Shown one piece after another: positions 1-8,267 of a stretch of 35,886 nucleotides of DNA (positions are counted from its first letter, which is position 1; each line of letters begins with the position of its first letter). Made by a program: the position numbers and the translations under genes. Source of the stretch: Novosphingobium sp. (GTDB lineage Bacteria; Pseudomonadota; Alphaproteobacteria; Sphingomonadales; Sphingomonadaceae). Location: NCBI GenBank assembly GCA_029247785.1, contig JAQWKP010000341.1, positions 1 through 35,886 on the forward strand. Direction: 5' to 3'. Below the pieces are notes generated by a model. The model saw nothing but the letters and a program-made list of their open reading frames with translations, had not been told where the DNA came from and made no database searches.

Positions 1-1
1 C

Positions 2-199
2 TGGCTTGAGATAGACGTGATGCAATGCGGCTATTGCCAGGCCGGACAGGTGATGAGCGCCCATGCGCTTCTGGCGCAGGTTCCCAAGCCCAGCGATGAC
101 GATATCGATGCGGCGATGGGCGGCAATATCTGCCGCTGCGCCACTTACCCCCGCATACGCCAGGCGATCCGGATCGCCTCCGGACAGGAGGAGGCGTGA
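2..199 (+). CDS. [2Fe-2S] small subunit of a molybdenum hydroxylase (C-terminal part)
   Basis: This is the C-terminal 65 residues of a small iron-sulfur subunit of the xanthine dehydrogenase/isoquinoline 1-oxidoreductase (IorA) type; the start lies left of the window. The second cluster-binding domain is visible: a CGYCQAGQ motif and a [13 protein letters not shown] motif near the end, the four cysteines that hold the [2Fe-2S] cluster nearest the molybdenum cofactor. In the family this subunit carries electrons away from the molybdopterin subunit. The stop codon is followed one base later by the ATG of the large subunit at 201, with a GGAGGAGG ribosome site inside this gene's end, so the two are translationally coupled. 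The family call is firm; the substrate is unknown. Subunits of this kind are often exported folded with a Tat-tagged partner, which fits the next gene. Confidence 0.9.
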   Translation, partial: WLEIDVMQCGYCQAGQVMSAHALLAQVPKPSDDDIDAAMGGNICRCATYPRIRQAIRIASGQEEA

Positions 200-200
200 G

Positions 201-2405
201 ATGACAGCACAACCCAATAATCTCGTTCTCGATCGCCGTGCCTTTCTCAGCGTTTCGGCGCTGGCTGGTGGCGGTCTGGCGCTCAGCCTGTCGCTGCCCT
301 CAGCGGCAGGGGCTGACCATCACGCATCCGCGCCCATCAGGCTGACTAATCTGGTCACCATCGACCGTGCCGGCAAGGTCACGATCATGGCCAAGAACCC
401 GGAAATCGGCCAGGGCATGAAGACCGCGCTGCCGATGCTGATCGCAGAGGAACTCGATTGCGACTGGAACAGCGTCGAAGTCCTGCAGGCCGATTTCGAT
501 CCTTCTCGCTTTGAACGACAGCGGGCGGGCGGTAGCTTTGCGATCCGCTTCGAATACCTTCCGATGCGCCGCGCCGGCGCGGCTGCACGGCATATGCTGG
601 TGGAGGCTGCAGCCACGCTTTCCGGTGTTGCTGCGAGCGAGCTTGCAACGGACAAGGGCTATGTTCTCCACAAGGCGTCGGGTCGCAAATGGAGCTATGG
701 CGAGCTGGCCGACGCTGCCGCGCGCCTGCCTGCGCCCGAGCTTGAAAAACTGCCTCTCAAGGACTCGAAAAATTTCGCCATCATCGGCAAGCCGATTGTC
801 GGCGTTGATAGCGCCCGGGTGCTGAAGGGTGAGCCACTGTTCGGTATCGATGCCGGTCAGCCCGGCATGCTGCATGCCGTGGTTGAGACCGCGCCGGCCC
901 ATGGCGCAAGGTTGAAAAGCGTCGATTCCAGCGCTGCAAAGGCTGCCCATGGCGTGGTCGCGGTGCTGCGCCTCGATGAGCTGGGCGGACCGGACGTCAT
1001 GCCCGATACCGTCGCGGTGGTCGCGACAAACCACTGGTATGCCGAAAAGGCGCGCAAGCTGCTCAAGCTGGAATGGGACCTGGCTCCCGCAAAGGGCCAT
1101 TCGATTACGGCCTACAAGGCAGAAGCCTCCCGCCTCCACGATGCCGCCATGGGCACGGAGCTGCGCCGCGACGGCGATGCTGATGGCCAGCTCGCCAGTG
1201 CCGCAAAGACAGTGCGGGCGCGCTATTCCTATCCTTACGTCGCTCATGCCACGCTGGAGCCCCAGAACTGCACTGCGGTCTATCAGGACGGCGCGCTTGA
1301 AATGTGGGCACCGACCCAGACGCCTGAGCGCGGGGTTCCGCTGATCGCCAAGCATCTCGGCATTCCGGCGGAGAAGCAGACCCTGCATATCACGCGCATT
1401 GGCGGCGGCTTCGGACGCAGGCTCTTTGCCGATTACATGGTGCAGGCCGCGGCTATCGCCAAGGCGCTGCCGGGCAAACCGGTGCAGATGCTGTGGAACC
1501 GGGCCGAGGACATCAAGCGCGACTATTACCGCCCCGCAGGCTGGCACAATTTTGCTGCCGGGCTCGACGGCGATGGCAAGCTGACCGCCTTCACCGATCA
1601 TTTCGTGACTTTGGGCAGCGGCGGCAAGCCGCATCGCTCAGCCAGCATGCAGCCGACCCATTTCCCTGCAGAACTGGTCAAGGACCTGACCTACACGATG
1701 GACGTGATGGACACGGTCATCCCGATGGGGCCGCTGCGCGCACCGGGTTCGAATGCGTTGGCTTATGCGTTCCAGGGTTTTCTTGACGAGGTAGCGCAAG
1801 CTGCAGGTAAGGAATTGCCCAGCCTGATGCTCGAACTGCTCGCCGAGGACAGGGTGATCGGCAAGGACGTCAATTCATGGGGCTCGGGCTGGGCCTTCCG
1901 CACTGCGCGGGCGCGCGGTGTGATCGAGCATGTCGTCAAGCAGAGCGGCTGGGCAAACCGTCCGCGTGAAGCCGGGCGCGGCATGGGTTTCGGCTTCTAT
2001 TTCTGCCATCTCGGTTACTTTGCCGAAGTCGCCGATGTCAGTGTCTCGGGCAACAATGTGAAGGTCAACAAGGTCTGGGTGGCCGGCGATGTCGGCAGGC
2101 AGATCGTCAACCCGTTCGGGGCCGAGGCTCAGGTGAAAGGCGCGGTGATAGACGGCGTCGGCCAGGTGCTCGACCAGCAGATAACCTTCACCGACGGCGC
2201 GATCGCGCAGCAGAATTTCGATAGCTACCCGCTGCCGCGGATCGATGTTGTGCCCGAAATCGATATCGACTGGGTGGTTACCGACAATGATCCCTCGGGC
2301 CTGGGTGAGCCAGCCCTGCCACCGGCAGTCCCGGCGATCACCAATGCGATCTATGCCGCAAGCGGAAAGCGCGTGCGCGATTTGCCGCTGAGTGAGTCTT
2401 TGTAG
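201..2405 (+). CDS. Molybdopterin-binding large subunit, xanthine dehydrogenase family (IorB-like), Tat-exported
   Basis: 734 residues. It is the catalytic subunit of an aldehyde oxidase/isoquinoline oxidoreductase-type enzyme that hydroxylates heterocycles or oxidises aldehydes using water. The N-terminus has a twin-arginine signal (DRRAFLSVSA, Arg12-Arg13) followed by a hydrophobic run, so the folded enzyme should go to the periplasm. A GGGFGRR cofactor motif is at about 401-407, an APGS motif follows near 515, and the catalytic Glu is in GLGEPALPPAV at about Glu703. The start at 201 was chosen over an upstream ATG at 63 because it directly follows the small-subunit stop, has a strong GGAGG site, and yields the Tat signal. 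The last codons (SESL and stop) lie inside a repeat element at 2394-2448, so the natural C-terminus has probably been replaced. Substrate unknown; electron acceptor is likely a cytochrome encoded upstream. Confidence 0.9.
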   Translation: MTAQPNNLVLDRRAFLSVSALAGGGLALSLSLPSAAGADHHASAPIRLTNLVTIDRAGKVTIMAKNPEIGQGMKTALPMLIAEELDCDWNSVEVLQADFDPSRFERQRAGGSFAIRFEYLPMRRAGAAARHMLVEAAATLSGVAASELATDKGYVLHKASGRKWSYGELADAAARLPAPELEKLPLKDSKNFAIIGKPIVGVDSARVLKGEPLFGIDAGQPGMLHAVVETAPAHGARLKSVDSSAAKAAHGVVAVLRLDELGGPDVMPDTVAVVATNHWYAEKARKLLKLEWDLAPAKGHSITAYKAEASRLHDAAMGTELRRDGDADGQLASAAKTVRARYSYPYVAHATLEPQNCTAVYQDGALEMWAPTQTPERGVPLIAKHLGIPAEKQTLHITRIGGGFGRRLFADYMVQAAAIAKALPGKPVQMLWNRAEDIKRDYYRPAGWHNFAAGLDGDGKLTAFTDHFVTLGSGGKPHRSASMQPTHFPAELVKDLTYTMDVMDTVIPMGPLRAPGSNALAYAFQGFLDEVAQAAGKELPSLMLELLAEDRVIGKDVNSWGSGWAFRTARARGVIEHVVKQSGWANRPREAGRGMGFGFYFCHLGYFAEVADVSVSGNNVKVNKVWVAGDVGRQIVNPFGAEAQVKGAVIDGVGQVLDQQITFTDGAIAQQNFDSYPLPRIDVVPEIDIDWVVTDNDPSGLGEPALPPAVPAITNAIYAASGKRVRDLPLSESL

Positions 2406-2448
2406 GTACGCTCAAGGCGGATGTGACCAGCGTACCCAACAAGGACCC
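2394..2448. repeat. Palindromic repeat element, copy 1
   Basis: An imperfect hairpin: left arm from GAGTCTTTGTAGG through TACGCT, right arm AGCGTACCCAACAAGGAC, loop containing CGGATGTGACCAG. The same outer and inner words (GAGTCTTTGTAGG, CGGATGTGACCAGCG, CAAGGAC) recur in the element at 25024-25188, so this is a dispersed family rather than a one-off terminator. It lies between the convergent genes for the molybdenum hydroxylase and the mechanosensitive channel and could act as a bidirectional terminator or RNA-stabilising stem, although there is no T-run. The TAG stop of the hydroxylase gene is inside the left arm. Confidence 0.75.
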
Positions 2449-2487
2449 CGGCGCACCATACAAGCGCTCAATCGGCCAGGATTAACT

Positions 2488-3735
2488 TCAGGCTGCACCT
2501 GCACCCGCGCCGGCAGAATCCCTGACGTCAGTGCCGCTTGGCTGCTGGAAGGCGTGCAGTCCGAATTCGGGCATGATCGCCAGCAGGTGGTCGAATATGT
2601 CGGCTTGGATGCTTTCATATTCAGCCCAGACCGGCGTGTCGGTGAAGCAATAGATTTCCAGCGGCATGCCAAGGTCGGTTGGATCGCGATGGCGAACCAG
2701 CAGCGTGCCTCTCTGGGTGATGTGTGGATGGGCCTTGAGATAGGCGATGATATAGGCTCGCAAGCTGCCGAAATTGGTTGGCCTGCGTTGGTTCACTTCC
2801 TCTTCGGATTCTTCCGCTTGTTTGGCGTTCCACTCTGCCAGTTCAGCTTCCTTTGCATCCATATAGGGACCGAGCAGGGTGAATCGGCGCAGCGCCTGCC
2901 ATTGGTCGTCTGACAGGAAGGAGATCGACGCCTGGTCGATATTGATGGCGCGCTTGATCCGCCTTCCGCCCCATTTCTTCATGAAACGGTAATTGCGGAA
3001 CGAATCCGAAATGAATCGGTGCGTCGGGATCGCAGTGACGGTCTTGTCGAAATTCTGGACTTTCACCGTATGCAGGGCGACGTCGATGACATCGCCATCG
3101 GCGTTGAGCTGCGGCATTTCAATCCAGTCGCCAACGCGCAGCATGTCGTTGCTCTGAAGTTGCACCGAGGCGACCAAGGAAAGCAGCGTGTCGCGGAAGA
3201 TCAGCATCAGCACCGCTGCCAGCGCGCCCAGCCCGGACAGCAGCAGCAAGGGAGACTGCCCCAGCAATTGCGCGACGATGAGAATCGCTGCGGCACCGTA
3301 GATGCCGATCTTGCCAAGCTGGATATAGCCCTTGATCGGCCGGCCCGATGCGTCAGGCTGATTCTCATACAGCTCGTTGCAGACACTAAGAAAATCAGAG
3401 AATACGCGGGCGAGCGTGAAGACGATGAATGCCGAGGTGATACTTTCCACGGCCAGAACCATTTGTGCGGGCAGATTGGGGACCAGGCCGATGCCTTCTG
3501 CAATCACAATTGCTGGTACCACATTCGAAAAATGCCTGACCATCTTGCCGATGGAGACACTTTCCTTGCGCAGGGAAGTGTGTTCGATCAGCCGCTCGAT
3601 CAGCCGGACCACCACCAGCCTGGTAAGCAGGCTGGCTGTGAGGGCGATCACGGCCAATACTGCCAAGGCGATCAAGGCATCTGACCAGAGCGCGAAATCG
3701 ATGGGGCCGTTCAGCCGGCCGAATAGCTCTTCCAT
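2488..3735 (-). CDS. Mechanosensitive ion channel, MscS superfamily, YbdG type
   Basis: 415 residues, the same length as E. coli YbdG as I recall it, and with long shared stretches (GRPIKGY, QSPL, VGDWIEMPQ, DGDVIDV, HTVKVQNFDKT, GGRRIKRAINID). Inner-membrane channel that opens under hypo-osmotic tension. Hydrophobic segments at about 20-45, 70-95, 100-120 and 140-165 precede the pore helix (LGALAAVLMLIFRDTLLSLVAS) and the cytoplasmic beta domain. I chose the ATG at 3735 because an AAGG site precedes it and the protein then matches the family N-terminus; an upstream in-frame start at 3774 adds 13 unlike residues. The C-terminus ends in an Ala/Gly-rich tail. It stands apart from the catabolic genes and reads as a core gene. 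Confidence 0.92.
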   Translation of the reverse strand: MEELFGRLNGPIDFALWSDALIALAVLAVIALTASLLTRLVVVRLIERLIEHTSLRKESVSIGKMVRHFSNVVPAIVIAEGIGLVPNLPAQMVLAVESITSAFIVFTLARVFSDFLSVCNELYENQPDASGRPIKGYIQLGKIGIYGAAAILIVAQLLGQSPLLLLSGLGALAAVLMLIFRDTLLSLVASVQLQSNDMLRVGDWIEMPQLNADGDVIDVALHTVKVQNFDKTVTAIPTHRFISDSFRNYRFMKKWGGRRIKRAINIDQASISFLSDDQWQALRRFTLLGPYMDAKEAELAEWNAKQAEESEEEVNQRRPTNFGSLRAYIIAYLKAHPHITQRGTLLVRHRDPTDLGMPLEIYCFTDTPVWAEYESIQADIFDHLLAIMPEFGLHAFQQPSGTDVRDSAGAGAGAA

Positions 3736-3803
3736 TCCTGCCTTTTCCGTTGTTCTGCTGCCGCGAGATGGCACGCGAGTTTGTGCTGCCCTTCAGATCG
3801 GGC

Positions 3804-4775
3804 CTAGCCCGCGCAGTCGAACCAGTCGATAGCGCTGGCCGCGATGTCCTCAAGCTTAGTGTATTTCGCCGTCCAGCCCAACACTTCGCGAGCCAGCGAG
3901 ACATCGGCGTAGAGGCTGGGCGGATCGCCGCCGCGTCGCTCACCATCCACGAACGGCACGGCCCGACCGGTGACCGTCTCTATCGCCTCAAGAACTGCCA
4001 GCACCGATGTGCCCTGACCGGTACCGATATTGAGAGCGATGCTCCGGCCATCACCAGCAAGATGTTCGGCAGCGAGCAGATGCGCCTCGGCGAGGTCGCT
4101 GACATGGACGAAGTCACGAACCGCAGTGCCATCGGGCGTGTCGAAGTCACGGCCCAGCAGGCGGAAAGCCGGCCCCTTGCCCAATGCTGCCAAAACGGCC
4201 AGCGGGACTGCGTGAGTCTCCGGCGAATGTTCTTCGCCAAGCTCCCCGTCCGGATCGGCGCCGGCAGCGTTGAAATAGCGCAGCGCCGCCCAGCGCAACC
4301 CATAGGCCTGTTCGAAATCGGCCAGCATGCGTTCACCGGCCAATTTGGTGAAGCCATAAGGATTCACGGGCAGTTGCGGCGTATCTTCCCCGATTGGCAG
4401 GACTTGTGGGATGCCATAGGTCGCGCAGCTCGAGGAGAATATGATCCTGTCCTTGCCGCGCGCGAGCATTATTTCAAGCAGGGTCAGTGTCCCCGAAACA
4501 TTCACGTCGAAATAGAGGGCCGGTTCGCGCATGGATTCGCCGACATAGGCAAGAGCGGCGAAATGCATGACAAGGTCGGGATCGTGCTGGGCAACGACGC
4601 CTTCCAGGCGCTCGCGGTCCCGAATATCGCCGATCTCGAGCGGACCCCATTTCACGGCATGGGCATGGCCGGTAACCAGGCTGTCATAAACCACGACTTC
4701 GTGCCCTGCCGCAGCGAGCGCCTTGCAGCTATGGCTGCCGATATAGCCAGCACCGCCGGTCACCAGGACCTTCAT
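3804..4775 (-). CDS. galE: UDP-glucose 4-epimerase
   Basis: 323 residues, a little shorter than E. coli GalE (338). It interconverts UDP-glucose and UDP-galactose in the cytosol for surface polysaccharide or galactose metabolism. The NAD-binding Rossmann motif TGGAGYIGSH is at 6-15, the catalytic serine region SSSCATYG at 114-121, and the catalytic pair Tyr140-xxx-Lys144 is in PYGFTK. The RYFNAAGADPDGELGE stretch and the NIGTGQGTSV segment are typical of GalE. Its ATG lies one base after the stop codon of the upstream glycosyltransferase (TGA-G-ATG on the minus strand), so the pair is an operon, which suggests a role in supplying sugar nucleotide for glycan synthesis rather than galactose breakdown. 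Confidence 0.93.
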   Translation of the reverse strand: MKVLVTGGAGYIGSHSCKALAAAGHEVVVYDSLVTGHAHAVKWGPLEIGDIRDRERLEGVVAQHDPDLVMHFAALAYVGESMREPALYFDVNVSGTLTLLEIMLARGKDRIIFSSSCATYGIPQVLPIGEDTPQLPVNPYGFTKLAGERMLADFEQAYGLRWAALRYFNAAGADPDGELGEEHSPETHAVPLAVLAALGKGPAFRLLGRDFDTPDGTAVRDFVHVSDLAEAHLLAAEHLAGDGRSIALNIGTGQGTSVLAVLEAIETVTGRAVPFVDGERRGGDPPSLYADVSLAREVLGWTAKYTKLEDIAASAIDWFDCAG

Positions 4776-4776
4776 C

Positions 4777-5790
4777 TCAGCTCACCACAGAATGCCGAGA
4801 GGGTGCAGCGGCCTCGCACAGAGTCCCATAGGGGAAAACCGATCCCCTCCGCAGAGCTCCCGAACTGCGTGTCCAACGCTTCAGTTTGGCTGCCAGGGTG
4901 CGCAAGGCGAGAATGGGGACACGGGCCATAAGCGGATAAGCCTGTCTGGCCGCTTCTCTCAATCGGCCTTGCCGCAAGCTTCTGGTCGCAAAATAGAACT
5001 TCAGCATGTCGTGTGCCCGTCGCGCCATCCCGGCAAGCTCCGGATTGGATTGCAGGAGTTCCTTCTGGACCATGACGAAGGACTTCATCATTCTATCCCC
5101 GTCGCCCGACATATTGCCACGACTTCGTCGATAACCAACGAGGAATCGCTCGCAGCTGGCAATCTTGAAGCGTTTTGCGACGTCCAGATAGAACTTGTAA
5201 TCTTCGCAGCCTTGACAACCGGCTGCGAACAAGGCTTCCGAAAACCCGCCAACCGCTTCGAAGGTTGAACGGGTCACGATTATGCAGCTGCCATTGGTAA
5301 GAATATTTCCGTGAAGCACGAGCTTCGCGAAGATGTCGTCAGTCGCAATGGCTCGCTCATTGAAGCCCGTGATGACGTCGCTATCGTCGATCACTGCGCT
5401 CCACGCAAAGCAGAAATCGGCATTGGCGGATTGCAGGCTTTGTAATCTTGCCTCGACAGCGTCCTGGGTCAGCAGGTCGTCAGCGTCCAAAAAGCAGAGA
5501 TATGCGCCAGATGCCTCGGCAGCGCCCCGGTTCCTGGCTCCGCCAACTCCGCTGCAAGTATCATTGCGCACCAGGCGAATCCGATCGTCGCGCTCCGCCC
5601 AAGTTCGGACGATATCCTCCGTGCCGTCACTCGAAGCGTCATCGACGACGATGATTTCAAGCTCGCGATATGTCTGGCCAATTGCGCTGGACAAGGTCCG
5701 GTCCAGAGTTTGCGACGCGTTATGAGCAGGAACGATCAGGCTGACCATTCCCGGGGAAACACCATCCGGTTGCGCCAATTCTGACCCCAT
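4777..5790 (-). CDS. Glycosyltransferase family 2
   Basis: About 337 residues from the ATG at 5790. GT-A fold transferase that moves a sugar from a nucleotide donor onto a growing glycan. The nucleotide-binding start VSLIVPAHNAS, the VDDASSDGT motif and the metal-binding FLDADD motif are all present in the first 110 residues; a CEDYKFYLDVAKR stretch near 210 fits the acceptor-side ED motif of the family. The C-terminal third is basic and carries no clear membrane helix. The start is uncertain: 5865 (GTG), 5790 (ATG) and 5748 (ATG, immediately before the domain) are all open, and none has a strong ribosome site. It is followed by galE with one base between. It is divergent from the glycosyltransferase at 5847. 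Confidence 0.85.
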   Translation of the reverse strand: MGSELAQPDGVSPGMVSLIVPAHNASQTLDRTLSSAIGQTYRELEIIVVDDASSDGTEDIVRTWAERDDRIRLVRNDTCSGVGGARNRGAAEASGAYLCFLDADDLLTQDAVEARLQSLQSANADFCFAWSAVIDDSDVITGFNERAIATDDIFAKLVLHGNILTNGSCIIVTRSTFEAVGGFSEALFAAGCQGCEDYKFYLDVAKRFKIASCERFLVGYRRSRGNMSGDGDRMMKSFVMVQKELLQSNPELAGMARRAHDMLKFYFATRSLRQGRLREAARQAYPLMARVPILALRTLAAKLKRWTRSSGALRRGSVFPYGTLCEAAAPSRHSVVS

Positions 5791-5846
5791 GATACAATTT
5801 CTATCCGCATTTCCAGTATCTTCAAGAGTTTTGTCAGGCACACTGC

Positions 5847-6995
5847 ATGAAGCGCCGCGCTCCACAGGTGCCGTTTGAGAGACTGAGAGAATTTTGCTCT
5901 GTCCAGCTTCGCAGATGTCGGAAGATCGCGAAAATTATCTATCATGCGGCGCGAAGCAGCGGCTTGACGGGTTCTTTCCGGAGTGTCCGGTCGGCGATTG
6001 ACCGACTTGATTTCGTACAATTCACAATTCGTGGAAGACTGCTGGCCTCGAAGGTCCGGACCCTGCGCAATCCGATCGATTTCGGCCAACTGGGAAAGCG
6101 TGAGCCAATCGTGCTTTCGGTGGTCCGGAACGGCATGCCATGGCTCAAGAGCTTTCTTGCGCATCACCGGCAGATCGGCATTCGCGCGTTCGTCATCCTC
6201 GATAATGGCTCTCAGGACGCTTCGGTCGAGCACCTGATGGCGCAGCCCGATGTGATCCTCCTGCAGAGTGAAGCGCCCTACAATTCCTATGAAAACACGT
6301 TCAAGCGCTACTTGTGCGACCGCTTTGGAATGGGTCGCTGGTGCCTGTTCGTCGATGTCGATGAACTGTTCTACTACCCCGGAATCTCCACAAAGTCCGT
6401 GCAGGAATTGACCGGCTTTCTCGATGGCGAGGGGTTCGATGCCGCTCTCACTCAGATGCTGGACATGTTTGCGAACATGCCGATGGGTGAGATTCCCGAC
6501 ACGACCGATCTCGACCCGGTCGAGGTGTTTCCGTTTTATGAGACTGCATCGATCAACAGAACGCCTTTCCTGAAGCGGTTCGGCAATATCGTGCCGGACT
6601 ATCTCGAAAAGTTCAGTGGCGGCGTCAGGTTTCGCGTTTTTGGAAGCGAGAACAGTCTCACCAAGGTCTCGCTGTTTGCAAACAGCGGTCGGCTCAGGCC
6701 GTTTCATCTGTGGCACAATGTCAGGAATGCGAAGCTGGCTGATTGCAGTTTTGCGCTGCTGCATTTCCCCTTCAACCGGACGTTTCGCGACAAGGTCATC
6801 GAAGCGGTGTCGACCGGCCGTTATGGCTGGGTCACCGATGATGAATATGATGCCTATGCCAAGGTGATGGAGGTCAATCCCTCGCTGAACTTGATGAGCG
6901 AGCATTCCTGCGGGTTGACGGGCCCGATGCAGCTGGTGGACGAAGGATTTCTCACGATTTCGTCCGAATTTGGCGATTGGCTCGCCGCGAAATAG
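5847..6995 (+). CDS. Glycosyltransferase, family 2/92-like (Glyco_tranf_2_4 type)
   Basis: 382 residues. The N-terminal 75 residues are basic and not recognised. A GT-A-like core follows: PIVLSVVRNGMPWLKSFLAHHRQIG, then FVILDNGSQDAS and the metal-binding LFVDVDELFYYP (Asp-x-Asp-Glu) near 170. These are the hallmarks of the group that contains many capsule and lipopolysaccharide transferases. Two short CDS-internal starts exist but the ATG at 5847 is the first one that does not run deep into the divergent gene; AGG about ten bases upstream is a weak ribosome site. Only about 56 bases separate it from the divergent glycosyltransferase, so the two probably share a promoter region. Acceptor and donor unknown. 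Confidence 0.8.
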   Translation: MKRRAPQVPFERLREFCSVQLRRCRKIAKIIYHAARSSGLTGSFRSVRSAIDRLDFVQFTIRGRLLASKVRTLRNPIDFGQLGKREPIVLSVVRNGMPWLKSFLAHHRQIGIRAFVILDNGSQDASVEHLMAQPDVILLQSEAPYNSYENTFKRYLCDRFGMGRWCLFVDVDELFYYPGISTKSVQELTGFLDGEGFDAALTQMLDMFANMPMGEIPDTTDLDPVEVFPFYETASINRTPFLKRFGNIVPDYLEKFSGGVRFRVFGSENSLTKVSLFANSGRLRPFHLWHNVRNAKLADCSFALLHFPFNRTFRDKVIEAVSTGRYGWVTDDEYDAYAKVMEVNPSLNLMSEHSCGLTGPMQLVDEGFLTISSEFGDWLAAK

Positions 6996-7121
6996 CCGGG
7001 CGCGCCAGGCCGCAATCTGGGGGTTTACAGTCTGCGCGCGAAGGAAGATGCTCGTCCCATCAAAATGACAAGCGGCGAAGCGGCTTTCCCTGGCGAGCGC
7101 GGCGTTGCGGGAGAGCGAATA

Positions 7122-8258
7122 ATGGCTAGATTTGGCTTTATCGACACCGATTCGCATGTCGTCGAACCCGACGACCTGTGGGACAAATATCTCGATCCCA
7201 AATTCCGCGACGACGCGCCGATCACGCGGGTTGGCTATGAGGACGGCGAGACTGGCTTCGGCTTTTTCAACAATGTCACCATCGGTGACTGCAACCAGCC
7301 GTTCGGGTCTTATGGCGTGAACACGGTCATGCCCAATCTCGGCGAGGTTTATGACGAATATGCCCGCGCCGGGTTTCCCGTGAGCAGCTACATCGATGCG
7401 ATGGACAAGACCGGCATCGACTACATGGTGCTCTATCCGACCGCTTGCCTCTACACCAATGAGGCACCCAAGACCCGGGCCGATGTCGCGGCAGCCTATC
7501 GCCGGGCCTATAATGACTGGCTCAGCGATTTCTGCTCGGATAGCGAAAAGCGGCTGATCGGTGCTGGCGCGCTCGACCTGCGCGATCCCGAAGCCGCCGC
7601 CGACGAAGCGATCCGCAGCGTCAAGGAGCTGGGCTTCAAGGCAGTGACGATCAATCCCACTCGCGTCGGGCCTTACCCGCTCTACGCGCCAGAGATGGAC
7701 CGGCTGTGGGCGACGATCTCCGATCTCGACGTCCCGGTCGGGGTCCATTGCGGCGCGCTCAATGCCAGCGACACCTATCTTTATCACCTCTATCCTGATC
7801 TGCTCTACGCGCAGGGTATCTCCGCTTTCATCTTCGGCAATATGGCGGCGATTGCGTCCTTCATCATCGGTGGCGTGCTGGAACGCCATCCCAAATTGCG
7901 CGTCGCTCATCTCGAGGCGGGTTCAGGCTGGCTGGTACCCTGGCTCCACCGCTTGCAGGTTGGCAACCAGGCCGGGCGGGAAGACATTCTGATCCCCGGT
8001 TTGACGATGCAGCCGATGGATTACTGGAAGCGCCAGTGCTTCATCTCGACCGAGCCGGGCGATCCGGCGATCAAGGATGTCATCGCCGGGGTCGGCGATG
8101 ATTGCGTGGTGGTCGCAACCGACTTCAGTCATCCCGAGGGCCGGCAATATGCCCGCGCCCACGAAGACATCGCCGGGCTTGACGGAGTGTCGGACGCCAG
8201 CAAGCAGAAGATCGTCTGGGATAATGCGCTCAAGCTCTACCCGCTCGATATCGACTGA
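7122..8258 (+). CDS. Amidohydrolase 2 family protein (ACMSD-like metal-dependent decarboxylase/hydrolase)
   Basis: 378 residues. TIM-barrel metalloenzyme of the Amidohydro_2 group, whose members decarboxylate or hydrolyse aromatic and alicyclic acids. Metal and catalytic positions are visible: FIDTDSHVVEP (Asp8, His12), VGVHCG (His209), VAHLEAG (His263) and ATDFSHPEG (Asp334). The first His of the usual HxH pair appears replaced, giving D-T-D-S-H, which is common in this subgroup. The ATG at 7122 has GGGAGAG upstream; the earlier in-frame start at 7065 adds 19 unlike residues. Nine bases separate it from the GMC gene and a crotonase follows, so the three form a plus-strand operon. Whether it decarboxylates or hydrolyses cannot be told from the sequence. 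Confidence 0.87.
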   Translation: MARFGFIDTDSHVVEPDDLWDKYLDPKFRDDAPITRVGYEDGETGFGFFNNVTIGDCNQPFGSYGVNTVMPNLGEVYDEYARAGFPVSSYIDAMDKTGIDYMVLYPTACLYTNEAPKTRADVAAAYRRAYNDWLSDFCSDSEKRLIGAGALDLRDPEAAADEAIRSVKELGFKAVTINPTRVGPYPLYAPEMDRLWATISDLDVPVGVHCGALNASDTYLYHLYPDLLYAQGISAFIFGNMAAIASFIIGGVLERHPKLRVAHLEAGSGWLVPWLHRLQVGNQAGREDILIPGLTMQPMDYWKRQCFISTEPGDPAIKDVIAGVGDDCVVVATDFSHPEGRQYARAHEDIAGLDGVSDASKQKIVWDNALKLYPLDID

Positions 8259-8267
8259 CTGAGCCTC

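Noticed and set aside
300..1634. A 444-codon minus-strand frame opposite the molybdenum hydroxylase
   Set aside because: No domain, Arg/His/Gly-rich, and fully inside a convincing gene on the other strand.
2392..2913. A 173-codon plus-strand frame after the molybdenum hydroxylase
   Set aside because: Begins inside the hydroxylase end and runs through the repeat into the antisense of the mechanosensitive channel; no domain.
3750..4931. A 393-codon plus-strand frame opposite galE
   Set aside because: galE is certain on the other strand; no motif in this frame.
5736..7910. A 724-codon open frame on the minus strand
   Set aside because: It lies antisense to a glycosyltransferase and an amidohydrolase that both have clear motifs and ribosome sites. 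Its translation has no recognisable domain and the composition of a high-GC shadow frame.
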